From the NCBI RefSeq assembly GCF_026151205.1, contig NC_087074.1, positions 14,283,167-14,347,166 on the forward strand: a stretch of 64,000 nt of DNA, read 5' to 3'. Made by a program: the position numbers and the translations under genes. Positions 35,501 to 46,428 of this stretch are shown piece by piece. Source of the stretch: Bolinopsis microptera. Taxonomy: Eukaryota > Ctenophora > Tentaculata > Lobata > Bolinopsidae. The notes beneath the pieces are model-generated. The model searched no databases and was not told the origin of the DNA. It saw only the letters and a program-made list of their open reading frames with translations. Numbering within the stretch: position 1 is the stretch's first letter; each line of letters starts with the position of its first letter.

Positions 35501-38500
35501 AGCGATCCTTGCATCCTGATTGTTACCCCGATCCAAGGTCCGCTCTATTCGCCAGGTAGCATCAGATAATTGCGTCACCCGAAATACATTGGTGAAGAAG
35601 AAGCATTACTCATAGTGCTGACATCTGAGCATTGTTCTGCCACCACGTATAAAGGGTCCGGCGTGAGGTGCAGATATTATAGAAACGATCTGTCCGTCCA
35701 CAAACCGACGGTTATTTTAGACATTTCAGTCTTGACTGGAAGGTAACTCCTGGTGTTGCCTCGCCACAGATGTGTCCGATTCGTGCCGGGCTAATTATTC
35801 ACCCGGGAACTAGCTCCGAATCGATTAATGGACTAGGCATCCTCCCGTCCTAAATGTAGAAATGTTTCCTGATCTACGGCGTGCCAATGAGTATTTTTAC
35901 CGTGCCATTGCCTGAATGTCAGAGAAATGGGCAGGCCCGGGAATTCTTTACTGATTCAATCAGGGTTTAATTGAAAGTGCGATAAAATTTAGGTTAGCTT
36001 CATGGGACGAGACTAAATTTGCCGAATCTGACAGCAGATGTCACCAAATAATTATAATAATGCGGATAGATTCTCATTTCTCCAACTCTGGACATGCATG
36101 AATAGCCAACCAGAACGCCACAATATTGTATTATTAATCTCGGGGGTCTAATATCCTATTTTTCATCGGTAACTTTGACTTAATCAGCTCAGGTTGATCA
36201 ACCCTGCATAACCAGAATATTTTGTAAGTAAGTGGTTTTGCGTTTCGAAATCACGAATTATATTTGTTGTCGCGGTCAGAGGGCTGTGCCCGTATTTGAA
36301 AAAGTATAGCCATTAGCCATGGTTTCACTGGTTCCAAATCCCATGAAAAGACCCTGATTTTAATTTCACTGGGATGGAGTGATGCAGACAAACTTAGTTA
36401 CTGCATTCAACTCCAATAAATTGTGAAATATTAATGCCATTAATCATGTAATACTAGATCAGTAAAATTCTCGACACCGAAACCTTGGTCCTTCGGTGAT
36501 AAAATGATTTAAAAATTAAATTTTGGACTAATATATGTCTGGAATCCGGCCCTATTCATAAAAAAGTACAAGCATGATTATTAGACAACCGTCCATTTAT
36601 CACTTAAGAAAGCGATGATCAGGCCGATAACGATCTGATAATAAACTTAACCCACTGTTCCACAAACTAAAGACGCCTACCCGATATTTACCCTCGTCAG
36701 TAATATATCTTTTCTCCTAACCACCCCTTTATTTCAGATCGGATGATGTACGCAATCTTCTCCAACATTCCCAACGGGCCGTGCTCTGCGTCAGCCGTGT
36801 GCGCTTACAACGTGGCGGACGTCCACAGCAACTTTACCTCGGACAAGTTCGTCCGTCTGGATCATGGGACCACCACCCAGCACACAGTCTCCTCTGTAAA
36901 GTGAGTCAATCAACAGTTCTTCAGAGAAATTAGCCCAATTATAGCCAGCAAGGATTTTTGGCATTCCGTTAAAGTGGCGATGTCGCGGGCGTCCTCAGCA
37001 TTATTTTTCTCACAATTATTAAGTGTGATAAATTTAAGAAAACTCTTTTTAAACTTTTCCAAATGGAGCACTGCAGTCTACTGTTTAATTTATTCACACG
37101 TTCAGTTTAAATGAGTGTAATAAGGCTTCAGCTAGTTTCCTGTTTACTTCCACCTTTACTCACGGCTGCAGGTTCAAATGTCAGATAATTCAAATTGCAA
37201 ACGCACTTCACACTTTCACCTCTAAATGTTGGCTCCACCTGACCGTCCCGTACTTGATAGGCTTAAGTAGCCCCACTTACCTTGATTAATTTAATATCCT
37301 CCTTCCACGATACTCAACTAGATAAGATCAATGAGGCCTTGATAGTAACTTGACCCACTCAATACCTCGCATTAATCCCTTTTCTAATCCGGGGGAACGT
37401 GTTAGGAGGATGGATAACTGCCAGGGAGAGTAAGATAAAAACACCTGATAGACCTGGCCTTTAAATCGTCCCTTGATTTTAAATTAGGCCGTGTGATTAG
37501 TCCTGTAAATTAGTCCTGTAAATTAGTCCTGTAAATTTTATATCTCTGGCTCGAAACATAATTTTATGCAGACTTTTTTTGTTCATTGCAAGATCAGCGA
37601 CAAAATTGAATTTACTGCGACACGAATATAACATTATAGAACATTATAACAAGTCACTTCAAATTAGGCGAGTCGAAAACTAATCTTTGAAATCTCCTTT
37701 TTAGGTAAAATCCGCTTTATGAAATTGTGGAATTTTTTGTGGCCGTCAAAAAATAAACGTTTAAACAGCTGGAGACTGGACATAGAGAGCAAATATTTTC
37801 TAGCACATTCTGAAGAGTAAACATTGTTTTTTTTGGCAATCTATCCATTCAACCTACTAATTCACACCTAGCCTATCTAGTTCGAAGGCTTCATACTTAA
37901 TTAAGATAAGTCATTACATGATATGCCTGTCTGTTTTTGACTCCGAGACAATTATTTATATTTATAAGTATGATAAGTATAATTAACCGAGTTTAGTTTC
38001 CTTGCACGATTAACAATCCATATGCGATGGCACCAGATGACACAAACAATAGTATATTAAGTATCGATATTTTCTACTAGATATAAAGTAGACACTTGTC
38101 TAGAACCCCTCATATTCAGTGAGCCTGGTTGATGCTTCGGGTAGCTCAGTGGCTAGAACCCTCTCGTTTCAAGTCTCTAGAGGGAGGTTGTGGGTTCGAA
38201 ACTCAGTACTTTTTTGTCAGGGTTAAGCCTCGCTGACGGCTCTCGTTATTTGCCGGTTGGCGGTTGACCCGGCCCTGTAACAATACGGCTGCAGGGCAAC
38301 TGAAGCAAAATTAATCTATAGATATAAAATCATCAGTACCCCTCACTGACCCCATAACTAATTCCTTGTATTTTCAGTTCAGAATCATGCGAACAGCCCC
38401 GGTCTCTGTACGACGCCCACAAGTACAACTTCCTCAGAGATCCAGTGAAACATACCCATGATGGGCCCCTGAACACAGCCCAGTGTAGGAGATACACTGC

Positions 38501-41500
38501 TATTGCTGCTGATAGGATCAACGGTATTGACGTTCTCTTCATCGCTACTGGTGAGTGATCCCTGTGTTTAGCTGTGATGGGGAGATGGCGTGCCGTGAGA
38601 GATCGCGTGCCGCTGGTTTATTTGTTTTCATTCCTCATGTTGTGTAAACTTAAGGGGAGATACACCAAAACCGTTTTTGCTCCGAACATCGATTTTATTT
38701 TATATTATTTTTAAATAGACAAAAAAATAAGATTGTACACCTTCAAACATTTTTAAAAATATTCCCTCATCGAGAAAAAAAATATTTTTCTTTTTCGAAA
38801 ATTTTTAAAATTTGGAGAAGTCTGTCACTGTAATACCGATAGTTCGGCCATTTAAAAAGTTTTTTGGCTGATTGTTTTACTGAACATTACTTACACTCCG
38901 TACTAGAAGCCATTGAAAGGATTATATAATTGAACAATAAATGACCAAGTTACAGACCGAACAAGGTGAAAAAAGAAAAATTGGGATTTTTGCCTACCAC
39001 CAAAGTTGTACATTTCACCACCCGCCCAGGTCATCAGATATCGCTTCAAAAATTCTTGTGAGTGTATTTGATGATCATGGCAAGCTTTTTGGAACCGGAT
39101 TTCTCTCAATTTTGAGTTTTAAGCTATGCAATGTGGCCTCAAACGACTTAGTAAAATTCATCGTAAAAAAGGGCAAAAAAGGCAGATTTAAGGCTTAAAA
39201 TGCCTATAACTCAAAAATTATCAGGTTTTTTGAAATAATTTTTACAGGATCGTAATCAGCTTGGTAAGACGAATCTTTTAGTACCAAATAGGTGCTTTTA
39301 GAAGACAAATTGTCTTAAATAATTTTCTAGCTCGAACACAAGGGTCCCCCCTTGTATAAATTTTGTACAAATTGTACACATTTTTTTACAAATTTTGTGG
39401 CTTTGAATATTATAAATGTCGTACTAAAAGATTCGTCTTACCAAGCTGATTACGATCCTGTAAAAATTATTTCAAAAAAACTGACACTTTTTGAGTTATA
39501 GGCATTTTAAGCCTTAAATCTGCCTTTTTTGCCCTTTTTTACGATGAATTTTACTAAGTCGTTTGAGGCCACATTGCATAGCTTAAAACTCAAAATTGAG
39601 AGAAATCCGGTTCCGAAAAGCTTGCCATGATCATCAACTACACTCACAAGAATTTTTGAAGCGATATCTGATGACCTGGGCGGGTGGTGAAATGTACAAC
39701 TTTGGTGGTAGGCAAAAATCCCAATTTTTCTTTTTTCACCTTGTTCGGTCTGTAACTTGGTCATTTATTGTTCAATTATATAATCCTTTCAATGGCTTCT
39801 AGTACGGAGTGTAAGTAATGTTCAGTAAAACAATCAGCCAAAAAACTTTTTAAATGGCCGAACTATCGGTATTACAGTGACAGACTTCTCCAAATTTTAA
39901 AAATTTTCGAAAAAGAAAAATATTTTTTTTCTCGATGAGGGAATATTTTTAAAAATGTTTGAAGGTGTACAATCTTATTTTTTTGTCTATTTAAAAATAA
40001 TATAAAATAAAATCGATGTTCGGAGCAAAAACGGTTTTGGTGTATCTCCCCTTAATGGGCTCGCTAAACTTGCAAGAAAACTTGAATATTTCTACTGTTA
40101 AGTTTAAAAACAACGTACGTTGTAAAACCTGGCTCACTCAAACTTTAGGACATTTTTTGTTACTAAAAATTAGAAGTAGACATTTAAACTTTCAAATTCT
40201 CGCGAATAGGTGGCTAAAATATGTGCAGTCTACAAATCCTGCCCTTTACACGTCAATGAGGGCCCCTGTCCTCCATTCCACTCACATTCTGACGCTTTTA
40301 TTAAATCGAGGATTATTTGCAAACGTTATATTTTCTGCTTGAGTAATTCTGTGAAATGTAGCCTTGTTGTGGTTACGGGACGTGATCCGGCACGCTTTCC
40401 AGACTGTGAATATCCACAGTTCACTGTTCAGTGAAACTGTAGGACTTGTGCTGCGTTGTTTTCTATTAAATCATTCATTTTCCTTTAACAACGTTGGTAA
40501 CACCATGCAAAAGTCGGCGAATAGTCTACACTCCACAGCATATAGAAGCAAGGACCATATTTTTTAACACTTTTTTAGAAAGTCTATTTCTTGCAACTTT
40601 CTAAAATTGCTAAATTCTGGCACGTCTCAAGACTTCCTTAAAACTCGTTAATTGTAAGAATAACCTGGTGTTACAGAGCCCTTGAAAATAATTCTGTTTT
40701 CAGATGACATGACGTTTATCAAGATGGCAGTGAACGGCGGAGTTGCATACCAAGTCGACTCCTTCAGGGTCCGTAAGGAGACGAACCCCATCACCAAGAT
40801 TGTGGTCGCGCCAAATGCTGTAAGTGCCTTATTATAAGTATCAAATCATATATCGCCAGGAATTTTAATCTTATTGTGTAAGTTTGGTCATTTTGTGGTC
40901 GGGTCTCAGTTTAAGTCAGCTGTTCGCATGTTTGAGAAATGCTTGGTTAATTTCCAGGCTCATTTTCTAGAGAATGCGAAGACCCAAGCGCTGTCTCGAG
41001 TTACACTTTAACAATCAAATCACATTTTAAACAGTCAAATTTGATTTTCTAACAATTTACCCATCAAAAACTTCAAAACAAAGGGATAATGAAATGAACA
41101 GTCACCGAAGATAAACGCTTTTTTCCTGAATTTTAAAATTGCATATTGATAAGCCTCCACGGTACGTTGATTCTGATACGCCCATATAGCGCTTCTTTCT
41201 TAATTGCAGTTTTCAGGCATCTTGAAAACATCTTCCCCCAGAGTTCCCCAAAACATGCTCCAAACATCTGGAATTTGAACAATTTATTAGACTGACATAT
41301 TCACGATTTAGAGGGATAACATACAAGTATCGCACCCGTTTATCGAATTAGGGAGGTTTCACATTTTAAAAGGGTCCCGATAACAAAGTTAACAACGTTA
41401 GATGATTTTGATACTGTAATAAAGTGGTCCGGTCCCAGATAAAGCTCGGTCCACTAACAGCCTCCTTTATGATGACAGTCTCAATTTCGACCTCGCCTCC

Positions 41501-44500
41501 AGTATATGTGGGATGTGCACCTCACGGATAGAAATCGTGCTAATTTGGGTAATTTCCCTCGAATTGGTTTTAGTGGTGTCATAGACTATTTTGATGGGAG
41601 ACCGAACTGTACGCGATTAGATTGTGGGGATGATTGTTAGTACTACTCGTAGAGTAAGTTAAGGAGATGATTTAGTATTTAGAGCGTAGTCATGGTGACA
41701 GTTACAAATACTAACATCAATACTATAAGTTACAGTGTACTGATAATTGGGTTTTGATTCCGTTAAATAACCTCGTTACTGCAAATCAAAACACAACTAA
41801 ACCTTGTTATCTCCGTAAACCAGCTCGAGTCGTTCTTCCGTGAATCTCATTTTCTACCCCTCGTCTGCAAAAAATTACTTTTCTGTATCTAATTAAAATT
41901 GGGGCAATATTCCCCTCGATACGGTCACCGTCAATGAAGGAAAAAAGGCTTTTACTAACCGAACATAAGTGATGGTACTAAGTATATAACACTGATGATT
42001 TTAATAAGTATTCAATACGACGGTCGCCGTGATCATTGTTACTGAAAACCTCATCTTCCTTAATATAATTACAAAATAGAATTATCATAAATATCAAATT
42101 AAGCTATAAAAAGCCTGGGTCTCTGAGTATAATAATACTATTATATATACTAGTACGTGGTTGTTTTATGTAACTAATGAGCATAAATAATCATTTTAAA
42201 TCGGTGCAGCAGCCAGCAGCATCATGTCGATTATAGTATGGTGTTATTTTTGGCTGTCATCAAAAAGTTGCGTTAAATTCCTGAAGGATGCCGGTCCGGC
42301 AGCTCGTGACTCTAGTATTGTGACTTCAAGTGACTTGTGAAAAATGTTGTCCTCGAATGTCCGCACTATTCAGACAAGAGACTTTAGATTAAGGATTCAC
42401 TTTAGGGGGTAGTTCAAACAAGAAATTAACCCGTTTCCACTTATTAGGATTAGTGGCAAGTGCAAGATGAGTTTTAAACAACTCTCCGGGATATAGTCGG
42501 TATTTTCTGGCTTGTATCCAAGTCTTTATAGTGCAGCAGTAGTGCAGCAGGCTTGTTAGGAAACCTTACAAATTCACTTATCGGTGTTGTCATCGAAAGT
42601 GAAGAGTGCAAACACAGTGCTACCAACAACGAATCTTGTTTGAGGTGTTCGATTTTAAATCCGAAAAAAAAGGAATATGGGCCAAATTGTGGTAGAAAAA
42701 TAAAAAGAAGTAGATTAACCTAGACTAACTTTTTATTGCGGATATCAGCGAGGTCCTAATTTTAGGTATTATAAGCAGCTATCAGTATGTGTAAGGTAAT
42801 GGAATGTAATGTTTAAAATAGTTATGGTTACCAGAATATTAGTACCAGCACACCGTGGTTTACTATAAGTTGATTTCCCTAACGAGTTTATAAAGATCCG
42901 TAACCGTAGTACTCCATTATTATCACCTCAACTCCGGCTCTGCAAGTTTAAAACCCCAAACTCCATCTACCAACTTAACAACATTATGTAGATTTAACTG
43001 CTTTCTGTCTCCTACTTAATTTGTAAATCCCAAATGTCTTCTAAAACTTTCACATAAGCTCACCATACGAGAATGAAACATAAATTCTCCAATCCGAGTG
43101 ATGTATGTAACGAGATGACTGATTGAAGGGTATGCAGACGGTGGCTGTGTAATACGGCTGTGTAATAGTAATACGGCTATAATACGGTATAATACGGCTG
43201 TGTTACACTGGTAGACAGTATCGGTTGAATAATCAGGAAGTTATTTGAACTTTTAGACGCACAGTTTGTCACTTTGGTCAGCAAACCAATTCATATGGCT
43301 GATCCTTCGTCACACCATACTTTGGATTAGGGATTGAATCAGATCAGATTTGGTGGATATTCCCCTGATAAATTGCCTCAGGCTCATCTACATGATTCGC
43401 TCATACAATGTTTATATTCGTGTAAATAATTCCTATTTAATAATACTTCACATTAAAGTATCGTTAGATAATCCTCCAAGTTGGGAGACACAAATATTTT
43501 ACACTATCTTTGAAACTATGATCTAAAGTGGGTAATTCCATTTAATCAGTAGCTACCGTTACGGTAATCAGGGCTATTGATACTTCACACTTATTTCCGG
43601 GCAGCCCTAACTTCTAGTAAAATCGGTGACGTAACCTTAGTCCCAGACGCTCTGTCACCAGGTCCGGACACCCTTACTTTTCCCTGACCACCTTTTATAG
43701 TAGGGCAGTATAATACACTATACAAGGTAACAGCTACCTTGTATAGCTGTAAGGTAGCTGTAAATGTGAGAACATCTCCCCCATAAACCCGCTAAACGCT
43801 TTGCGTGTACACAACATATTAATTGAATAAAGTATATGTTGCATGCCGATTGATTTAGCAGGGTACGAGCGAGGGGATCTGGTTAGCAACAGCCCCCTGA
43901 TTTATTATACCTCGGAGAAGGAGCTTAGTGTTTAGTGACAGATTTAAAAAGTTGTTTAAAAGAGATGAGATCTGTATGAGAGTGGAGAGATCTGGTGTGA
44001 CATGGCATTATCAGCAGTGCCCTCCGTCTCACCATTATTGGAGTGCAACCTGGGGAATGTGGGGAGGAATGTGGGAATGTGTGCAGCCACTTGTAAAATC
44101 ATTGTTCTCTGTCTCGCTATTAGCTTGTTCGTGAGACTTAGTCAGGTTATTAGAATTTATTCAGAACTTTTAAAGTGTCGATGACATGATTTCAGATCAT
44201 CAGGGTTATGATAATTGCGCGAAAACCTTACATGTGCATCACTTGGAATATTTGGCTTAATCTTAGCTAGATGACGGATCTTCAAAACCTTGTCAGATAA
44301 AGCTTCGTATTTTGAGAAGTGAGGGGTGTGTGACACGCATCTCCATCCTAAAATAGAGGTTTAGATCTAGATTTGTACTCTTTCCTTATTCCTATGCCCA
44401 GGAGGATCTAGATGTGTACTCTTTCCTGTTTCTTAGTCCTATGCTCAGGAACTTGGTAAAGACAAAAAGGAACACTTCCATGTCTGTGTCGGCCTCTTTA

Positions 44501-46350
44501 GTTGTTGATTAAATTAAGTGCTCCTCGTTCATACAGGACTTTCACTAAAGATCTAATCATCATTCACCAAATCTTCAGGTCCATCTATATCGGACTCAAT
44601 TTAGTCCGTTTTTTAATCACGATCGAACACTCGTTAACTGTGGAATGAGGCCCATGACTTGCAATAACAGTCGAGCTTACAATCCGACTTATGTCTGATC
44701 CCTTTTAAGGATTAAGATGGTAGACGTACAGGGTGAAGGATGAAATTTCCTGAAAACTAAAGTTCAAGATAGCTTAGTTTGCGTTTAGAGCAGGATTGGG
44801 TTTCAAATACCGTGCTATACTGAGATAGACTAATGGTGATTGGACCTACAATTTTCTACAGCGAATTTTTGAATTTAAAGAATTTCTTTGAACTCAACTC
44901 TTTGACATTTGTACGCCAAATTCTGCGAATCATCAATCGTCAAAGTTATTGACCCGGCAGCAATTACTGAGAATATGTTATTGCGGTTGACTACTCGCTC
45001 TTTTTAAAAGTTTCCAGGATTTAAAGCATGTGTCCTCGCCAATTTGATTTGTTCAAAGTTTTAAAAGGGAGCAATTTTCTAAAAATAGCCATCCTCTCAT
45101 CGATTTAAGATACGGCGAGTTTCTTTCATTATCTCCTGTCACACACACTGCGACAAACGGCTCTTTATCAATTCTCATGGTCCGCCCTTCTTAAGTAGAT
45201 AAAACTACCGGTACACTTCTTAAATTGAGTTGACATTGATAGACCACGGTTAAAACCTTCGACCAGTCCTGAGGTAATCTTATTAACTGACTTCAAATTC
45301 AAGGGAATTTAAAATTTAGTACTGCACCTCAGCGAGGCAGTTGGACACATTTTTACTCTCATGCATTCAAACCTTAAACATCGTACCAGGGACTGCCATT
45401 GAACAGAATCAATAACCTTTGTTATATTAAGCGAGAAATCATTCAAGTCATCTTGGAAATCCGTGATTCTACGGACTACAATCAATTAGTACCGCTATTG
45501 GTATGAGATATCTAAAAGTAAAACTGGCATAAATACGATACCACTAACTCCCAAATCAATTGTGTTCACTTTCCATGGAAAGTGAATTGGAATGTCAATG
45601 ACCACAAAATAATTGAGCTTTTATTAAGATTGAAGACGGAGGTTCAAGATTATATAATGCATTATCATTAATCAACCCACTAGACGAACGGGAAAGCCTG
45701 TAAACTAACCGTTACTATTCTCAGAAAACCTGTAACCTAACCGTTACTATTCTCAGAAAACCTGTAACCTAACCGTTACTATTTTCAGAAAACCTGTAAA
45801 CTAACCGTTACTATTTTCAGAAAACCTGTAATACGTACTATTTTCAGAAAACCTGTAAACTAACCGTTACTATTCTCAGAAAACCAGTAAACTAACCGTT
45901 ACTATTTTCAGAAAACCTGTAAACTAACCGTTACTATTTTCAGAAAACCTGTAAACTAACCTTTACTATTTCCAGAAAACCTGTAAACTAACCGTTACTA
46001 TTCTCAGAAAACCTGTAAACTAACCGTTACTATTCTCAGAAAACCTGTAAACTAACCGTTACTATTTTCAGAACTACGTGCTAGCTAGCGGACCAGACTA
46101 CCTGCTCCGTATCCCCATCTCGCAGTGCAAGCGGTTCAACGACTGTAACTCGTGCGTGGCATCACGTGACCCATACTGTGGCTGGTGTCCGACCTACAAT
46201 TCGTGTGTAGCCACCGTGTCCTGCCCCAAACCCGTCACCAACTACTTGGAGGAGTTCGAGACAGCCAACATGTGCTACCACTACCAGAAGCTGAACAATA
46301 ACAATACTCGGAGGGTTAAGAAGATTAAGAGGAGGAAGAGGAGGAAATGA
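20560..46350 (+). CDS. Short secreted semaphorin (Sema plus PSI domains, basic tail)
   Basis: Nine coding exons: 20560-20841, 28254-28413, 29179-29292, 30825-30960, 34719-34870, 36738-36900, 38378-38550, 40704-40819 and 46072-46350. The 1575 nt are in phase at every GT-AG junction and give 524 residues. Signal peptide at about 1-19 (MLCLFLTLLVELFNGGESA). The Sema domain spans about 20-445, with family hallmarks CVTCGTHGGRPRC, SRVARVCLTDPGG, HFRTFTKATISC and GPCSASAVCAYNV. A PSI domain follows at about 450-500 (CNSCVASRDPYCGWC). There is no Ig domain and no transmembrane segment; the last 13 residues are almost entirely Arg/Lys. Semaphorins are extracellular ligands for plexins, acting in guidance and adhesion. 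The basic tail recalls class 3 semaphorins and may bind heparan sulfate or matrix (inference). Intron 1 is 7.4 kb. AATAAA follows at 46423. Confidence 0.93.
24487..24522. repeat. Perfect 36-bp palindrome
   Basis: CATGTGTAATAATGTTTA is followed without spacer by its exact reverse complement. It lies in semaphorin intron 1. Confidence 0.9.
26185..26215. repeat. 15-bp-arm hairpin
   Basis: AACATACCATTGATA, one base, then the exact reverse complement; in semaphorin intron 1. Confidence 0.85.
30087..30824 (+). repeat. 45-bp minisatellite in semaphorin intron 3, ending at the acceptor
   Basis: Sixteen units (fifteen of 45 bp and one of 38 bp) with core CCTAACATCTTGTCTCCTCC then TCAATAAG and a 15-base linker. 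The last unit becomes TCTCCTCCTCAG, the acceptor of exon 4, so the array is flush with the exon. Each unit holds CTAAC plus a long pyrimidine tract. Internal units read TCAATAAG where the functional one reads TCAG. Confidence 0.95.
30961..34718 (+). other. Semaphorin intron 4
   Basis: No nested gene recognised. It contains the long G-run at 33284-33318. The acceptor region (GTGCTAACTCTACAAATTTTCAG less its first bases) contains CTAAC. Open frames up to 99 codons here look like chance. Confidence 0.55.
33284..33318 (+). repeat. Poly-G tract (26 G, T, 8 G)
   Basis: A 35-base tract with one interruption in semaphorin intron 4, on the sense strand of the gene. It could form G-quadruplex in DNA and in pre-mRNA. 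The exact length may be affected by sequencing error. Confidence 0.9.
34871..36737 (+). other. Semaphorin intron 5
   Basis: Unique-looking AT-rich sequence with no recognised gene or repeat. The acceptor region reads CTCCTAACC...TTTATTTCAG, again with CTAAC. Confidence 0.5.
38137..38310 (+). mobile_element. tRNA-derived SINE-like element
   Basis: A tRNA-like head has A-box TAGCTCAGTGG (38142-38152) and B-box GGTTCGAAACT (38193-38203) spaced 40 bp apart, matching RNA polymerase III internal promoters. The acceptor and T stems pair poorly, so it is not a functional tRNA gene. About 110 bp of non-tRNA body follows. It lies in semaphorin intron 6, in the sense orientation. The 3' end and target duplication are uncertain. 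Confidence 0.65.
38650..40055. mobile_element. Foldback element with 634-bp inverted arms and TTAA ends
   Basis: Arms at 38651-39284 and 39421-40054 are inverted copies, aligned without indels at every point checked (paired coordinates sum to 78705) and nearly identical, around a 136-bp spacer. Both ends abut TTAA (38650-38653 and 40052-40055), the target used by piggyBac-type elements; the inner termini read GGGGAGATACACC. Each arm has the same 85-codon frame, differing at one residue (VFDDHG versus VVDDHG) and unlike any known protein to me. It lies in semaphorin intron 7. Confidence 0.92.
40820..46071 (+). other. Semaphorin intron 8
   Basis: A 5.25-kb intron with no nested gene recognised. 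It contains a short TAATACGGCTG microrepeat (43145-43205), a 12-bp-arm hairpin (CTATACAAGGTA, about 43718-43747), and the splice-site array at its 3' end. Confidence 0.55.
45697..46071 (+). repeat. 32-bp minisatellite in semaphorin intron 8, ending at the acceptor
   Basis: Eleven units (ten of 32 bp and one of 27 bp) follow a diverged first copy. Each has ACTAACCGTTACTATTTTCAG or near, then AAAACCTGTAA. The last AG (46070-46071) is the acceptor of the final semaphorin exon. Nearly every unit has CTAAC, a pyrimidine tract, CAG and a downstream GTAA, that is, both acceptor-like and donor-like elements. Confidence 0.95.
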
Positions 46351-46422
46351 AGAGACAGTGAGGAAAATTTAACTTATCTTCGTTGAAGAAGATTACGCGC
46401 GAGCTGCACGAGCTGGTACTGG

Positions 46423-46428
46423 AATAAA
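46423..46428 (+). terminator. Polyadenylation signal of the semaphorin gene
   Basis: AATAAA 73 bases after the stop codon, the first canonical hexamer in the 3' flank. Confidence 0.55.

Noticed and set aside
38137-38215. Functional tRNA gene
   Set aside because: A- and B-boxes are good, but acceptor and T stems do not pair well and no proper 3' end follows; SINE head is the better reading.
38941-39764. Two identical 85-codon frames in opposite orientation
   Set aside because: They are the two arms of the foldback element. No homology or start context supports translation; kept only as a property of the element.
45697-46071. CRISPR-like array
   Set aside because: Units are contiguous with no unique spacers, in a eukaryotic intron.
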